From contig CM059586.1 of NCBI GenBank assembly GCA_030407085.1, forward strand, positions 87,293,501 to 87,357,500: a DNA stretch of 64,000 nt. The letters run 5' to 3'. The notes under the pieces are model-generated. The model searched no databases. It was not told the origin of the DNA and saw only the letters and a list, made by a program, of their open reading frames with translations. A program made the position numbers and the translations under genes. Positions 10,508-23,105 of this stretch are shown one piece after another. The number at the start of each line of letters is the position of its first letter. Position 1 is the first letter of the stretch. Source of the DNA: Trichopria drosophilae. Its lineage: Eukaryota; Arthropoda; Insecta; Hymenoptera; Diapriidae.

Positions 10508-12794
10508 TTAAACCATTAACGCCCAAATGGACAGAAAATTTAAGTTTCAAAATAATCAAATCTGCTATTTTCGGGGCCCCTCTTTCGAACAGTGGTGAGA
10601 AAATTGCAAAAATGTGAAAATAATATAAAACTTTGATGTATAGAGTAAAAACAACATGATTTTTTTTCAGCAAGCTTTTCGGTAATACAACATCTTGTTT
10701 TGAAGGAGCTGTAATGTATTACACTGGTATATATTTAAAATGTTCGATGTAATGTCCAAAATGGCCACTGTATTGACAAATTTCTATCCATTTTTTGTTC
10801 TTGATAATTATAGGATTTAAACCATTTTTGTTCTTGATAATTATAGGAATTAAATATTCTATAATTAAAAAAAAAATTATTAAACTTTTCTAGAATTTCG
10901 GACTAATAACCCAGATCAACATTTATTCTATACTTTTCAGAAGAGTTTTAGTACCCTAAATCTGGCCTCAGAATCGTTCTATCGCGTCGAGATTTTGAGA
11001 TGTTCTAACCTAAAAGTGCAAAAAACATCGTTTTTTACCATTTTCATCAACGTTTTAAGACGAAACGAAAATTTTGTTCGCACATTAGCAAAACACAAAT
11101 TAAAGTGCTACTTATCAGCTTTAAAATGCTTTTCTAGTCATACTGATCTGATTTTTTCTATCGAGTTATCGAAGTTTTTATCAAGGCTCAATTATACTTT
11201 TCACACATTTATTAAATGTGTAATTGTATTAAAATAACAAACAAAATAAAACTGACTTCTTGTCCAAGATATCTCAACCTAAAATGTAAAAAACATCGTT
11301 TTTACCAACTTTCAGTATTTGGCGAAAACCCGATTAAAGTGCAATCTTCGGAAACCCGAGTATACTTTTCCGATGGTTTTCGATGTGCTGAATCCAAATA
11401 TGATAGCAATATTGCTCTATCACTTTAAGATTTTGAGATGTTCTAACCTACAATTGCAAAAAACGAAAATAAAGATCGTGCCTTCACAAAAACTTTGATA
11501 ACTCCAAGGAAAAAATTCGTATCCGCGGAATAGCGCTTTAACCCTCCTGAGCAGGAGTTTTTCTTTTCCCATATGGAAACAATGTAATTTGGACTAGTAT
11601 ACTCGTCCTTGTGCACAGGAGGGTTAATTAGTTTTTGCCAAATTACCAAAAATTGTGTTTCGCCACAAAAACTTACTACAAATGAGCTAATACGGTGTTT
11701 TAGTACTTTTAGGTTAGGATATCTCAAAATCTTGACGTGATAGGCCAGTTCTTCGAGCAAATTTGTATTCTGTGTATCGAAAATCTTCAGAAAAGTATAG
11801 TCCGGTTTCTGGGCATGGAGGCGGCTCATTATTAGGCTGTGTGACTTATTTTCTTGATGACTATACAGTACCGCTCAAAAGTATGAGTTCACCCTTGCGG
11901 AGTTTTGGCTAAATTAAAATGTTGATATCTCATCGCCAAGTTAACGTACGGGAAAAATAAAAAAAGGGAATTAAAGAGGAGACTTTCAACTTCTCAGTCG
12001 TGGCACTCTCACATGTTGTACATTTCTATTGCAATCATTTAAAAAAAATGGGAGCTGATTGAAAAAGAAAAAAAATATACGAAAAAATGACTTTTGTAAA
12101 TCGAGCATAGTTCGTAAAGAAATGTGTATATAGAAATGAAACTACCACGACTGAGAAGCTGAAAGTCTCCTCTTCCATTCCCTTTTTTTATTCTTCCCGT
12201 ACGTTAACTTGGCGATGAGATATCAACATTTTAATTTAGCGACAATTCCGCAAGGGTGAGCTCATACTTTTGAGCGGTACTATATACTTTCGAGAAAATT
12301 TCCTTTCAATATAAAGGATTTAGAATTGGTTAACAATACTCGCATTTTTTTTAGATTTTAAAAAATTGTTCTCAAAATTTCTGTTTCTAAAATTATTATT
12401 GAAAAATACAAAATTTTAATCTGAAGTAATTCTGTATTTTCAGTATTCTTTGACTCATTCTAAAATGTAATAGTTCGTAGAAAATTTTCGCTAAAGTAGT
12501 TTTCAAGAAAAAAATGGTACAATGTTGCACAAATATTTGTAAACATAGTGTCAATTTTGGATCAGATATCGAAAATTTGAAATGTATGTAAAAAACGCGC
12601 CCTTATCAAATATTTATTTACTATATTTCTCAAAATCATATTTAAAATTTCGAATTTTTAATAATTTGCTCACCACCATTCGAAAGACTGTCCCTGAAAA
12701 TGGTAGGTTCGATTTTGTTGAAATTTATTTCATATTGGAAATATGCTTTGCAGGGGGTGTGAATTTTTCATGCATTCAGACATAAATAGGTTAA
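10508..12794. mobile_element. TTAA-flanked piggyBac-like non-autonomous element, 2.3 kb
   Basis: TTAA at 10508 is followed by ACCATTAACGCC, and an inverted counterpart at the right ends in TTAA at 12791-12794. The arms match through CTTTCGAACAGTGGTGAGAA (left) against CTCACCACCATTCGAAAG (right). The interior has three direct copies (near 11000, 11270, 11430) and one inverted copy (near 11720) of a GATGTTCTAACCTA-AAA-TGCAAAAAAC segment, and it hosts the Tc1-like insertion at 11866-12282. No transposase is visible. Confidence 0.6.
11866..12282. mobile_element. Tc1/mariner-like MITE, CAGTACCGCTCAAAAGT TIRs
   Basis: TA is followed by CAGTACCGCTCAAAAGTATG, and the right end mirrors this as CATACTTTTGAGCGGTACT then TA. 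The inverted arms are long and continue through GTTGATATCTC, AAGTTAACGTACGGG and GGAGACTTTCA. The centre is short. TA duplication with a CAGT...CAAAAGT terminus is typical of Tc1-like elements. It is inserted inside the larger TTAA-flanked element. Confidence 0.8.
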
Positions 12795-13837
12795 ATGAAA
12801 CACGGTCACTTATACGCATAATATAAAGAATGTCTTTCCAAAATAGTTATTGCAATTTCTCGTAATATTCATCAAATGAATATTAAAATTTTCCAAAAGT
12901 AATTTGCTATCTATGCAAGTATGAATAATAAGGCATTAGCTTATCCGATGAAAAATAATTCCCATCCTTGTCACTTAATAGAACTTTAATAACCGCATAA
13001 ACTAGAAGAACAACACACAGAATGTAATTATTATAGGTTTTCTCGATACGAGATATCAAAAGTCCAGGTGGTAATAGTTGATGGGGATTTTCATTTATTT
13101 TCGATTATAGATTATGTGTTATTCCTAAAAATAAGCTACAAAGGTATTTATAAAATAATAAATTAATATCATCATAAAAATATTATTAATTTCGAAAATA
13201 CTTGTTATCAAGGATTCAAAATACTGAAATGAATGTCATCTATCATTTACGATATTTCTAAGGTCGCTGTTTCGAATGCCGCTGAGAAAATATTTTTATT
13301 TCAAGATGGCAGTTTCAAAATGTGGATATGAAGGATTTTTGTTTCTTTTAGTGTATAAACAGTATTCTTGTATGATTTGGATATAAAATATCATGTATAG
13401 GATTTTTGAAAGTCCCTAAACATGATTGTGACGTCAGAATTACAAAATATAAGATGTCAGACCAAATAAAGCCAATATATTTTACTGAATTGGTTGTTTT
13501 TTATCCAATTTATTCGGAAATTTCGTTACAAAAGGTATAATAGAAAAGTAAGATATATATGCTTGAAGAAAAACATTAATTTGGTTTGAACAGTAAAACC
13601 CCCAAACTGAACAAGAAACAATGAATTTAGTCAAAAATATCATCCATCTTGTATTTTGCAATTAAGTCTTTCGAAATTTCTAGTACTTAACTATTTTGAG
13701 CGCCTTAAAGGAGCCCTTAATGATGGCACAAATGTTTTTTAAAAACAGCATGTCTCTGACTATTCTCGTTAATGCTAAGCTGACACTAAACACCTTTATT
13801 TTTGTTTACTAAAAATCACTAAATGCACTGTTAGAAA
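12795..13837. other. AT-rich stretch, no gene recognised
   Basis: No supported open frame. One decayed TTCAAGATGGCAGTTTCAAA motif near 13300 resembles the dispersed TGGCGG unit. Confidence 0.45.
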
Positions 13838-14460
13838 TGTTCAGAAATTTCGGATACTTTTATGTTACCAAAGTAACAGAATTTGACTAAATTCTGTAAC
13901 AGAAAGTACCATTACGTTACATTATCAGAAAATCACGAAACTGTAACAGAAAATTCAAAAGGAATCAGTGAAACGCGGTGACATTACTTTGATTTGTAGC
14001 CGCTAGGTGCCGTCACGCACCCAGCGCAGAAATGAAATTTTCATTCGGTCATAAAGGAGTCCTCGGTCAACCATCTACTGATGGTTATACCTTACTAATA
14101 ATTGTTAATAATAATTGTATAATGTCGATTCTATATATATATATTTTTTCTACCTTGATGCACATTTACAAAACAGTGTTGTTTTTATTAAATTTTCTAT
14201 TTCTAATAATAGGGTAGCCTTCCCCAAACGAAGGACAATAACTCATAGAAACACACAAAAAAATATGATAAAGGAAACAAATTTTACTCTCCTTATACTA
14301 TTCTGTTAATGTAATTGAAAATTCTGAAACTGTAACAAAATTTTCTGAATCATGTAACCGAAGCTTTTTCCGGTTACCGTTTCCGAACTTTCTGCTCATG
14401 TTTCGTAAAATTCTGAAACGGTAACCGTAAAAAGCTTCGGTTACATGTTTCAGAAAATTG
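13838..14460. repeat. GTAACAGAAA-rich block ending in a long hairpin
   Basis: GTAACAGAA and TCTGAAACTGTAAC motifs recur at 13870-13960 and at 14315-14340. At the right end, 14339-14394 and 14405-14459 form inverted arms of about 52 bp with few mismatches. The arm core is CATGTAACCGAAGCTTTTT followed by CGGTTACCGTTTC, and the loop is roughly 10 nt. The intervening DNA (13970-14100) is GC-richer and unassigned. Confidence 0.6.
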
Positions 14461-14465
14461 CTATA

Positions 14466-15225
14466 GAACTTTCTAACAGTGGTCATTAAATTACCCTTAA
14501 ATGACTCCTTAATTATGGTATTGAATATTTGTACAATTGGAAATGTTTCGTCACGTTTCAGTATCTTGTATCTAATGATATCACTGTAATTAGCGTCATT
14601 ATCTACAATTATCATTATTCGACAACATAATCTTACATTTTCATCCAACATCGTAACCCAACACCGAAAGAATTTTAATCATTCAAAGACTATCTTTGAT
14701 ATGATGATGATTCGTCGTTATCATCAGACATCATAATCATGATGTGTGAGCACGTATCATTCTCAACGTTATCACAGAATTTGAGATTGTCATACTTTTA
14801 CTTTATCGTTTACCGTTAAAACTAGCTGTTTTATCCTACGCGGAAAAAAGATAATAGATGATTTAACTATCTGAACAATAGCTAACACAACGAATTTGTT
14901 TGTAAAGGTGACAAACCAATTATTTTTGAACGAACTATTTTAAAATTGGTCCAAAATGGTAAATTTGGTAAAGATGCTAAAATTGACAATCTTTTGATAT
15001 CAGAGTAATATCATGTAGTCAGTTCAACTATTTTAGTTAATCCAACTAAACAAAAATAGTAATTTCAGTTGTTTTCGTTATTAAATCAGCTACTTTCAAA
15101 AATATTAAATATTTTTGTTAGCAGATAGAATTTATTACTACCGATTGATGAATACGACCTTTTTGGTAAATAAATAAAAGTCACGTGGACACGACCGTCG
15201 TCAGGGGTCAATAATCCTATGTTAA
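14466..15225. other. AT-rich stretch, no gene recognised
   Basis: Only short ATCATGAT-type dyads (about 14695-14760) and AACTATTTTAGTTAA-like motifs near 15030 are visible. Confidence 0.4.
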
Positions 15226-16206
15226 AATGAACACAATTTGCACATGGATTTTAGCATCGTTTTATTTACACAAAAATGTCCAACTAGTTTAGAGATCGCT
15301 CTTTCGAATGATACTAGTCAAACTTTCAAAAAATGACGTTTAACACATTTTTCTTTTCGAAAATACTTCAGATGCAATTTTTTAGAATGGGATTTTCACT
15401 ATGACATCGGTTTCTGACCACCTTCTATTCTACCATAAATGTGTTCCCAATTGTTTTACTTCTAAAATTTACATTCACATATTTTGATTTTTCTCCGGTC
15501 CTGCAAATTTATTGGAAAATGGCAAATTCAATGGGTTCATAGGTTTCTAAATAGTTTATACATATAAAATAATTTATGGAAAATGAATTATAGTGTCTTG
15601 ACATTTCTGGTACCAACAGGCGTTATTACAGATTTTCAAAATGGCGGCTTATATTCAATACATGTAGTGCGTTCAATTTCGTGTTTTACTATTAAATAGG
15701 AAGGAAGTATAATCTACAAATTATCTTTTTTTTATTTATTTTTGGATATACATGAATGTGACCATATACAATTAGTTTTACAAAATTCAAAATGGAGGAT
15801 CCGTATGTAGAACGGGAAATTTATTTTGTTATACGTGAAACAAAACTTTCCCATTTTCAAAAAATTTGATGCTTTGGAGCCATTAGAAACTTCAAATCCA
15901 TAAAAAGCAATATATGTCAATGTATATTGTTAATGTAAAACAATTTGAAACACGTTTATGACAATGTAGGTCGTCAGAAACCGGCATAATAGTGAAAATT
16001 GCATTTAAAAAAATTGGGCGTTTTCGTAGTATTTATTAAAAAACATGTGTTAAACGTCATTTTTCAAAAATTTGACTAGCCTTATTTGAAAGAGCAATAG
16101 CAAAATTAGTCGGATATGGGTCTATTAAAAAATAAAAATGTTGTATAAATAAAACGATTCTAAAACCTATGTGCAAATTGTGCACGTTTGGTCGTTAAAG
16201 GGTTAA
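15226..16206. mobile_element. Palindromic piggyBac-like element with a TTAACCC right end
   Basis: The left arm ACAATTTGCACATGGATTTT, continuing AGCATCGTTTTATTTAC, is repeated inverted at 16145-16185. The arms continue through ACGTTTAACACATTT, AATTTTTTAGAATGGG and TCGGTTTCTGACC. The right end reads GTTAAAGGGTTAA (TTAA at 16203-16206), like the other TTAA-flanked families; the left end is diverged. Two AAAATGG(C/A)GG motifs lie inside (15626 and 15790). Confidence 0.6.
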
Positions 16207-16207
16207 G

Positions 16208-16393
16208 ATGCATGTTAATACCATGGTAATGAGAGTTAAAGACATTTTAGAAACCTGGGAACTGGCAGAACATGTTAAAAAAGAAGCTGGGCATAAATTT
16301 ATGAAATATATCTAAACAGTAGACAATTTAAGGTTAAAGTTATCATTCAATGTTTGGGAAGAAGAAACTGCTATCGAAGCAAATATTCGGTAG
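16208..16393 (+). pseudogene. Coding-like fragment with one internal stop
   Basis: A frame from ATG at 16208 reads as charged, protein-like sequence (DILETWELAEHVKKEAGHKF), meets TAA at 16313, and continues in the same frame with LRLKLSFNVWEEETAIEANI to TAG at 16391. Such composition is unusual in this AT-rich background, so it looks like a remnant of a real coding sequence. It abuts the TTAA end of the element on its left. I do not recognise the protein family. Confidence 0.35.
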
Positions 16394-16395
16394 TA

Positions 16396-16812
16396 ACTGT
16401 CGAATAAAATTTGGTTCAAGTTTTTCTTTTGCTATTTTCAGTGTTCTGACCCGAGTAATGGGTAAAAAATAGTTGATTATTTTTATAGTTATGTTAATTG
16501 TTTGAAATATTCGTAATTGCTATTTTAATTGATTAAAAGGAGTCTAATCTATTAGCATGTAACTAATTGAAATCGTTGATTAAAGACATTAAAATAGCTA
16601 TTTCGATTGTTTCTTTTGGTTATAAAATAACAAAGTGGAAATAGTTCCGACTACTGAACAAAGTTCTGACCAAGCAATCGAATTTGGATAGAGTTATATA
16701 GAATTGGATTCAATTATTAAATTCTGAATCCATACTTTGGTGAGCGGTGAATCCATTTTAATACGTAAATACAATTCTATTCATTCGTACGAATAAAAAG
16801 GTTACTTTCTGA
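16396..16812. other. AT-rich stretch, no gene recognised
   Basis: Diffuse AATAGTTGATTA-type motifs are seen, with nothing assignable. Confidence 0.4.
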
Positions 16813-16814
16813 AT

Positions 16815-17430
16815 TCATATTAATCCAAAAAAAGATTTCTTTTTAAAAATTAAATCTTAAATACATCCGTATTCAACATTGCGGATTCAAAACTATCTAA
16901 GTGTATTAATTTCAATAGAAAAAATTGTTTCCTTTTTAAAAACGAAATATTGAATGCATCCGTATTCAACATTACAGATTCAAAACTATCCAAGTGTAGG
17001 TATTCATTTCAATCCAAGAAAAGTTGTATTTCAAAAACAAAACTTTGAATACATCCGTATTCAACTTTACGGATTCAAAACTATCTAAGTGTATTCATTT
17101 CAATCCAAAAAAAGTTTCCTTCTTCAAAACGAAATATTGAATGCCTCCATATTCAACATTACTGATTCAGAACTATCTAAGCGTATTCATTTCATTGGAA
17201 AAAAAGTTTTCTATCAAAAACGAAACTTTGCATACATCTATATTCAAAATTACGGATTCAAAACTACCTAAGCGTATTCATTTCAATGCAAGAAAAGTTT
17301 TCTTTCAAAAACGAAATATTGAATGCCCCCGTATTCAACATTACGGATTCAAAACTATCTAAGCGTATTCATTTCAATGCCAAAACAGTTTTCTTTCAAA
17401 AAATAAACTGTGAATAAATCTGTATTTATT
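16815..17430 (+). repeat. Minisatellite, ~92-bp unit, at least six copies
   Basis: The marker GGATTCAAAACTATCTAAG recurs with its GATTCA at 16884, 16977, 17072, 17164, 17255 and 17346, that is every 91-95 bp. Each unit also contains CATCCGTATTCAACATTACG and TCATTTCAATCCAAGAAAAG variants. Two frames stay open across several units (17089-17271 and 17141-17362), as a diverging tandem repeat with a near-triplet period allows. A protein is not supported. Confidence 0.85.
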
Positions 17431-19500
17431 TGTATTCTTATACTGCTTCCGATTGTATTCGTAATTGTGTTCGTAAAATTGAATACAGATGGATTACTTT
17501 TTCTGAAATTTAATCCGGCAAATTACACTTCCGATTGTAATTTAGCTAAACTTACTATTTTGTAGTTCGTTCAACCATTTAGTTTTTTTCGGATATCAAA
17601 CGAAAATAGTTAAAGTCCCTGTAAAGTATTTTTGTAAAACGGGTAAATTCTTAACCTGCATTAAAAAAGTACCATATCGTGTACGGTTTTAAATTTCAAT
17701 CTAACAATGGGTGATCTAAATCGGTTATCAATTTTCTCAAAAAGTATTTGGATGTGTTCGAACATAAAAAATTATTTCTGATAAAAATCCTATACATACA
17801 ATTATTTACTTCATCACCGCTCGTGAATTTTTATGAGTACCATGTTGACTATTTAAACTTCTAACATTTTTGTAACTTTCCGTTGTGTACGCTAAGACAG
17901 CTTTTGTAATCCTCCTCTTTTCACTAATACTGAATAATTATGTGGAGTTGATTAGGTATTAAGGTTTACACCATTCAAACGTCATAAAATTTTACAGGAT
18001 TTTTACACTAATTACTATTAATTATTAAGGACTATTACTAATAAATTACTTTCATTATTACTTTGAGTATTTAGTCTATTTTGGGGAGTGAGGTAATGAA
18101 GGAATTTTTAAATGCATTTTTTGTTTAAAAAATGAAATATTAAAATGCAGTAAAGTATTAATTTTCAAGTTATGTTTTAATTTTAAACGAAATCGGTTGG
18201 AATTTTGTATGCGTTAAGTCGTGTTCCTGAAAAGTAACTACCTATCATACGTCAGTAGTTTAGCTAAATTAACCTCGGTTTTTTTTATTTATTTATACTT
18301 ATTAAACTTAAATACAGGTTTATGTAAGTGATGTAACAATAAATAGACATAGTATGTATGTAGTTGTAATCATTAATTTTACGTAAAAATATTATGTTTA
18401 CTGGAAATTTATGTTTTTGATACTTTTGGACAGTACACGAAGGTTTAATCATTTGTTTGTATCTTTAATTAATTATTGAAAAAGAATGTTGCTATGGTGT
18501 GAACTATTTAATTTGTTAGAAAACGGATAATAAATGATTGTTTGATGGCTTTCCGGACGAACTGTGGAGACTTGACAGAAAGAAAAAATGGGTAGATGCA
18601 TTGAAACCGTTATAAAGTACACAATATTTATTTACTGATGAAAACATTTTATCTAATTGTTGCATTCTCTATGTATATAATGTTCTCGTGAAAAAGATAA
18701 ATTGTAGTTTTTATGCATTTAAGTAACGAATACATTAAAATATTACACCAATTTAGTTAAATGGAATTCGACACATTAGCAAAATAATTCCTTTCACGAA
18801 TTTCTTGAATTTAATTTTAAAAATTTGATAACGAAAATATGTTTTTCTTAACACCATAAAAACTACTGATTTTTCTTTAAATTGTGGCTTGCTTAAATAA
18901 TACGATTAACAATTTTACATTTTTGTGTGAAATATTATTTGCAAGTAGTTTAAATACGTACATTCAATTTAAAACATTCAAAAATAATTTATTAGTTTTT
19001 TTACTATAACTGCAAATAGTTTACCTGTAAATAGTATATGAAAATAGTAGATATGAAAAGAAACTACAATGAAAAAGAGATAAATTAACATTTTAAAATC
19101 GATTTTACAAATAAATGTACATAGTAAGTGCTTCATATTACAAGAATAATTAATTGTAATATAATTCAAATCTTATTAATCGAATATTATAAAGCACTGG
19201 ATAAATAAATAAAAGTTAATTTTTCTCAAGATAGGACACTTAATTTTAGTATCGTACATATATTAAAATAATATACTGATTGATATTAATGACAATTGAT
19301 TTTTATCAAAATATTCAAAGGACTTTTATATCATCATTTATAGACTTTCATTTTCTTTTAATATAGATTGTCTTTGAGATAAATTTTCCTGTAATATTTA
19401 AAAACTGGAATTAAGAAAAGTTTCCATTTGTGATTAACAATTAATGAACTTTTAAATTAGAAAGAAAACTGTTTTCATTGATATGTAGGTTAATTTTTAT
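17431..19500. other. AT-rich single-copy stretch, no gene recognised
   Basis: No splice-bounded exon, RNA gene or strong repeat was found. Confidence 0.45.
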
Positions 19501-21689
19501 ATTATACTTAATGGGTCCACTCTAATTAGAATTTTCAAAAAATCGATTTTTTGTTTTTTTTACATTTTTTGAAAGTGATAATGAATGTTGTGAAGAAGAG
19601 GATTAAGAACAGGTAATATTTTTTCAATACTTTTCTTTAAAAAAACTTTCAACGCGTTTTTCTCAAAACAACGTTTTTCGATGCCTTGTTGATAAAATCT
19701 CCGTAATTACTCGACCAATCCTTATGAAATTGTTATCACATATTCTGTACTACTACAGCTTTAGCGTATATCGAGGTATTTTGAAGATTTTAATTTTAAC
19801 TATTTTTCTTTTTCCAAAAACTGTAAAAAAACGTGTTTTTTTTTCGAAAAATGTCCGCCATTTTATCAATTTTCAAAACATCAAAAATCGCTCGATATGC
19901 ACTACAGTTATTAACATACTGAACCTAACGCCGTTTAATTTTTTGTTTCAGACCATCCAGCCCAGAGATTTCATCACACAGCGCGGACACACCTTTTTTT
20001 CGTGATTTTTTTTCATGTATGAAAACTTAATAAAATGTGTACAACAACATTTTTTTATGTATTTTGATTGGGCATTAATACAGTGTAACAACTTTTATAT
20101 CAATATTTATTTTACAAAACTGTTTAAAAAAATTCTGAAAAACTGTCTTTTATTGAAATTTCTAATTACGGTAGACCCCTTAACTCATGTTTTGATACGA
20201 ATTCAATCAAATACTTCGTAGCAAAATCGAAGTTGATAAAAATTGATACATACATATTCTGCTATGTTCTAGTGCATTCCATGAAATTCCTAGGTAAAAA
20301 ATGAGTTTAAGCCGGCAGAAATTACAAATGTGCCATCATATCAGAAAACAATTACCAAAAACTGTCGAAATATTATATTTATTCGATTTTTTTCGATTGC
20401 TTGGTTTTTACTGAACCTGTGTACAACGGTGGGTAAAATATTTGAATTTTTACAAAACATTTTATTTTTATACTTTACTTCGTTGGAACGATCTTAAATT
20501 GACTTCATAATGAATATTTCTGTACAATGAAAATGAAAAACTATTTCTTATAACCAAAAAATCGTTTTTAAAACCATGCTAAGAATATAAAGTTTTTAGA
20601 AATGATCGAAAAACATACTGGGCTTTTTTAAGATTTTTTAAGACTTTAAAAAATTTTTTTAAATTGTTCAAAATTTATGCAAAAATGTTTGTATATTCAT
20701 TGATGAATTCTAAGCATTTTTTGTTCATTCCAATTTGTTCCAAAAATGGATAGTTTTTGAGGAAATGAATTTAAAAAATTATATTTTTTCTTCGAGGACT
20801 ATAAACTTTTAGACAAAATTGCAAATAATGAAAAATCTTATCTTAAATCTATCTTAGAATTCATCTGAGAATATACCAACATCAATTGTCAATTTCTAAA
20901 GATTTGTTGTAAAATATAAATAAAAAATATCAAAAATAAAAATTAATTGCAAAATTATGACGCTCAAGTAAAATTCTCGTGGTCAGATTCGGAAAAGCAG
21001 TGGTTCAATAAACAATTGGAATAAATTTGTAATCTGCGGCAATACTAAAACGAGTCCGGGGCCGACATTTTCACAGAAACTTCTTTTCGTGACATTAAAA
21101 AAATTGCAAAAATTACATTATACGCGTCAGTGATTTCAGAGAACTTTTCTTTCTCCGCATTTTTTAAAAATATTTGTAAATTCTGGGTTATAGTGTCCAA
21201 AAAATGTCAAAATTAAAATTCACTACGGCGCCATTTTAAGGTCATTCCAGTAAAGCGCGGTATAAAGGCATTCAAATTGGACTAGAATTATTAGAATCCC
21301 AATCAAGCTGAAGTAGAGAGAAACGCGTACCAAAAATCCTCCGCATATTATAGTTAGGCTGTAGACCATTACAGTAAATATTTGGTTATATTTTTTCTTC
21401 GCGTGGGACAATGCAAAACCGTCCTCCATATAAGTACCAACAGAAGTAAGTTTCGTATAACAAAAAAATTTCAATCAGCGACACGTCAATCTGGTACATG
21501 ATAATTTATAAAAAATTCTGTTCCCTTATAAAAAAAAACTATTTTGAAGTCGATATCAAAACATTATCAGGTGATTTACTAAAACGTCAGAAAAAATATA
21601 AATTTTTTTCCAAATACTATCGCGTTTTTTTTGGTGATTTTTCAAAAAAATCATTTATTTTTTGGAAAAGTTCAAATGGAAGCTAGGGT
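19501..21689. repeat. Low-complexity TE-derived block with inverted arms
   Basis: Arms at 20466-20510 and 21210-21266 are approximate inverses (TATACTTTACTTCGTTGGAA against TTCCAGTAAAGCGCGGTATA). The AAACTTTTAGA-AAA-AT and TTTTTTCAAA-type interior resembles the bodies of the TTAA-flanked elements at 38.2 and 48.9 kb. An 83-codon minus-strand frame (21223-21474) ends in the TGGCGCC repeat motif, so I regard it as repeat sequence. The outer ends were not found. Confidence 0.4.
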
Positions 21690-22260
21690 TTCGTGACGCG
21701 AAAATAGTTAAAATTGTGGCGTTACCTTTTGTACCTGCTGCTCGATTAAGCTCTTCTCTGGCAACGTTGTCTTCGTATTGCGACTCGTTCTACATTGTTG
21801 GCAGTTGTAAGTCTCGGGTGTGCAGATGAATTTACGGCAGACTCGGAGGAGGACTCGTTATCCGTGTGTAAACGTTGTACCAAGCAAACACGTGTCTTAC
21901 ATAGTAAAATCAAGCCGATGTTTCACAGATACAAAGTCGCGACCGGTTGCATCTTATCGGTGGCAGATTCTAATTACGTAATTCACGAGTAGGGGTATTA
22001 GCACTTTCGCAAAAGAGCAATTGGTCGCAAGCTGTTTTCGGGCTACGTACATTTTAGCATCGAATGATGCAACTCTTTTAATCGTTGCTAATTATTATAA
22101 ACTTAATGATTTATGGCCAATGGCAGTATTTTAAAATAAATTCTTTGTTCTTATCTCTGGATTTTAATGTTACATGCCTTGATAAACTCACCTTGCTAAA
22201 AGTGCAGAAATACGATCCTGTCGTTATTTGTACACCGCGAGGAAGGTCATGTACGTTATA
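21690..22260. other. GC-richer single-copy island with an ~80-codon open frame
   Basis: From about 21690 the composition shifts away from AT. On the plus strand the frame is open from just after TAA at about 21747 to TAG at 21990-21992 and includes CADEFTADSEEDSLSVCKRC. There is no ATG before residue ~57. A donor-like GTT|GTAAGT lies near 21806 on plus, and AAAAG|GTAACG near 21729 on minus. It could be a 5' exon, a conserved regulatory island or an exon of an unrecognised gene. Confidence 0.3.
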
Positions 22261-22269
22261 TAATTAAAT

Positions 22270-22825
22270 GCGAGTGTAATGACTTCAGTCATTATAGGGC
22301 TGCGTTTTTAAATTGTACAGTTTTGAACCAACTCTTTTGGCAATTTGCTTTAGGTGTCAATTTCGGGAGGGCTTCTCACGCAAATGAGGGAGCGAACGTA
22401 GTCGAAAATTAATTAACTAATTAAGTCCGGTAGATATATTTTTTAGTCGATTTTCTAACTTTCTCAACAAGAAATAAGATTAATATTGACTTGAACGTGA
22501 CCAGCTTTACCATTTTCGATTTTGATCTTTCGATTCGTGTGGTTAAAAGTGCACAAAATTTGTGAACTTCAACTTCGCGTTTTTTTTATTGGTTTGCTCC
22601 AAATCACCCTAGCTTCTTCAAAACGTCAATATGTAACAAAAAATAAACCCGATTTCATCAATTATGAACTTTGTTAATGAAATTGTAACTTTTATCCCGT
22701 GTTTTTTCATTAAGTTTTTTCCCCGTCAATTCTTTTTCTTTTGTTTAAATATTGCCGTTTATTGTATCCACTATTTTCAGTTTTCTATGACATAATTATA
22801 ACAAAATAATGTTCGTCATCAGCGG
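22270..22825. other. Single-copy stretch, no gene recognised
   Basis: No coding or RNA signal. A TGACTTCAGTCA dyad lies at about 22278. Confidence 0.4.
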
Positions 22826-22829
22826 CCCC

Positions 22830-23105
22830 AAAAACTCTAAATTAACGAGTTTTAAGCAAATTCATTCATGTTTGAACTGAATCGTCCACCTTATTGGATC
22901 CTCCATTTGAATTTTGAAAATCTGACATTATCTTTCAAATAGCGACCTTGAAAACCACTTGGTAATAATTTTCAAGCAAAACCTTCCATTTATTTAGATT
23001 TCGTCCGCCATATTGAATCCGCCATTTTGATTTTTGTAAAACGAAAGTGAAATTCTTAATTAGCGACTACAAAAAACCCAGAGTAACAAGTGTCAAGCAA
23101 ATTAC
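22830..23105 (-). repeat. Two TGGCGG units, reverse orientation
   Basis: CCACCTTATTGGATCCTCCA (about 22888) and CCGCCATATTGAATCCGCCA (about 23007) are each followed by TTTTGA...TTTTGTAAAA and AGCGAC...AACCCAGAGTAAC. Spacing is about 120 bp, like the arrays at 52.5-54.35 kb. Confidence 0.6.

Noticed and set aside
17089..17362. Two overlapping 60-73 codon frames
   Set aside because: They are translations of the ~92-bp minisatellite.
21223..21474. 83-codon minus-strand frame with hydrophobic segments
   Set aside because: Its end overlaps the repeated CGCCATTTTAAGGTCATTCC segment of the TTAA-element family and it lies in an inverted-repeat block.
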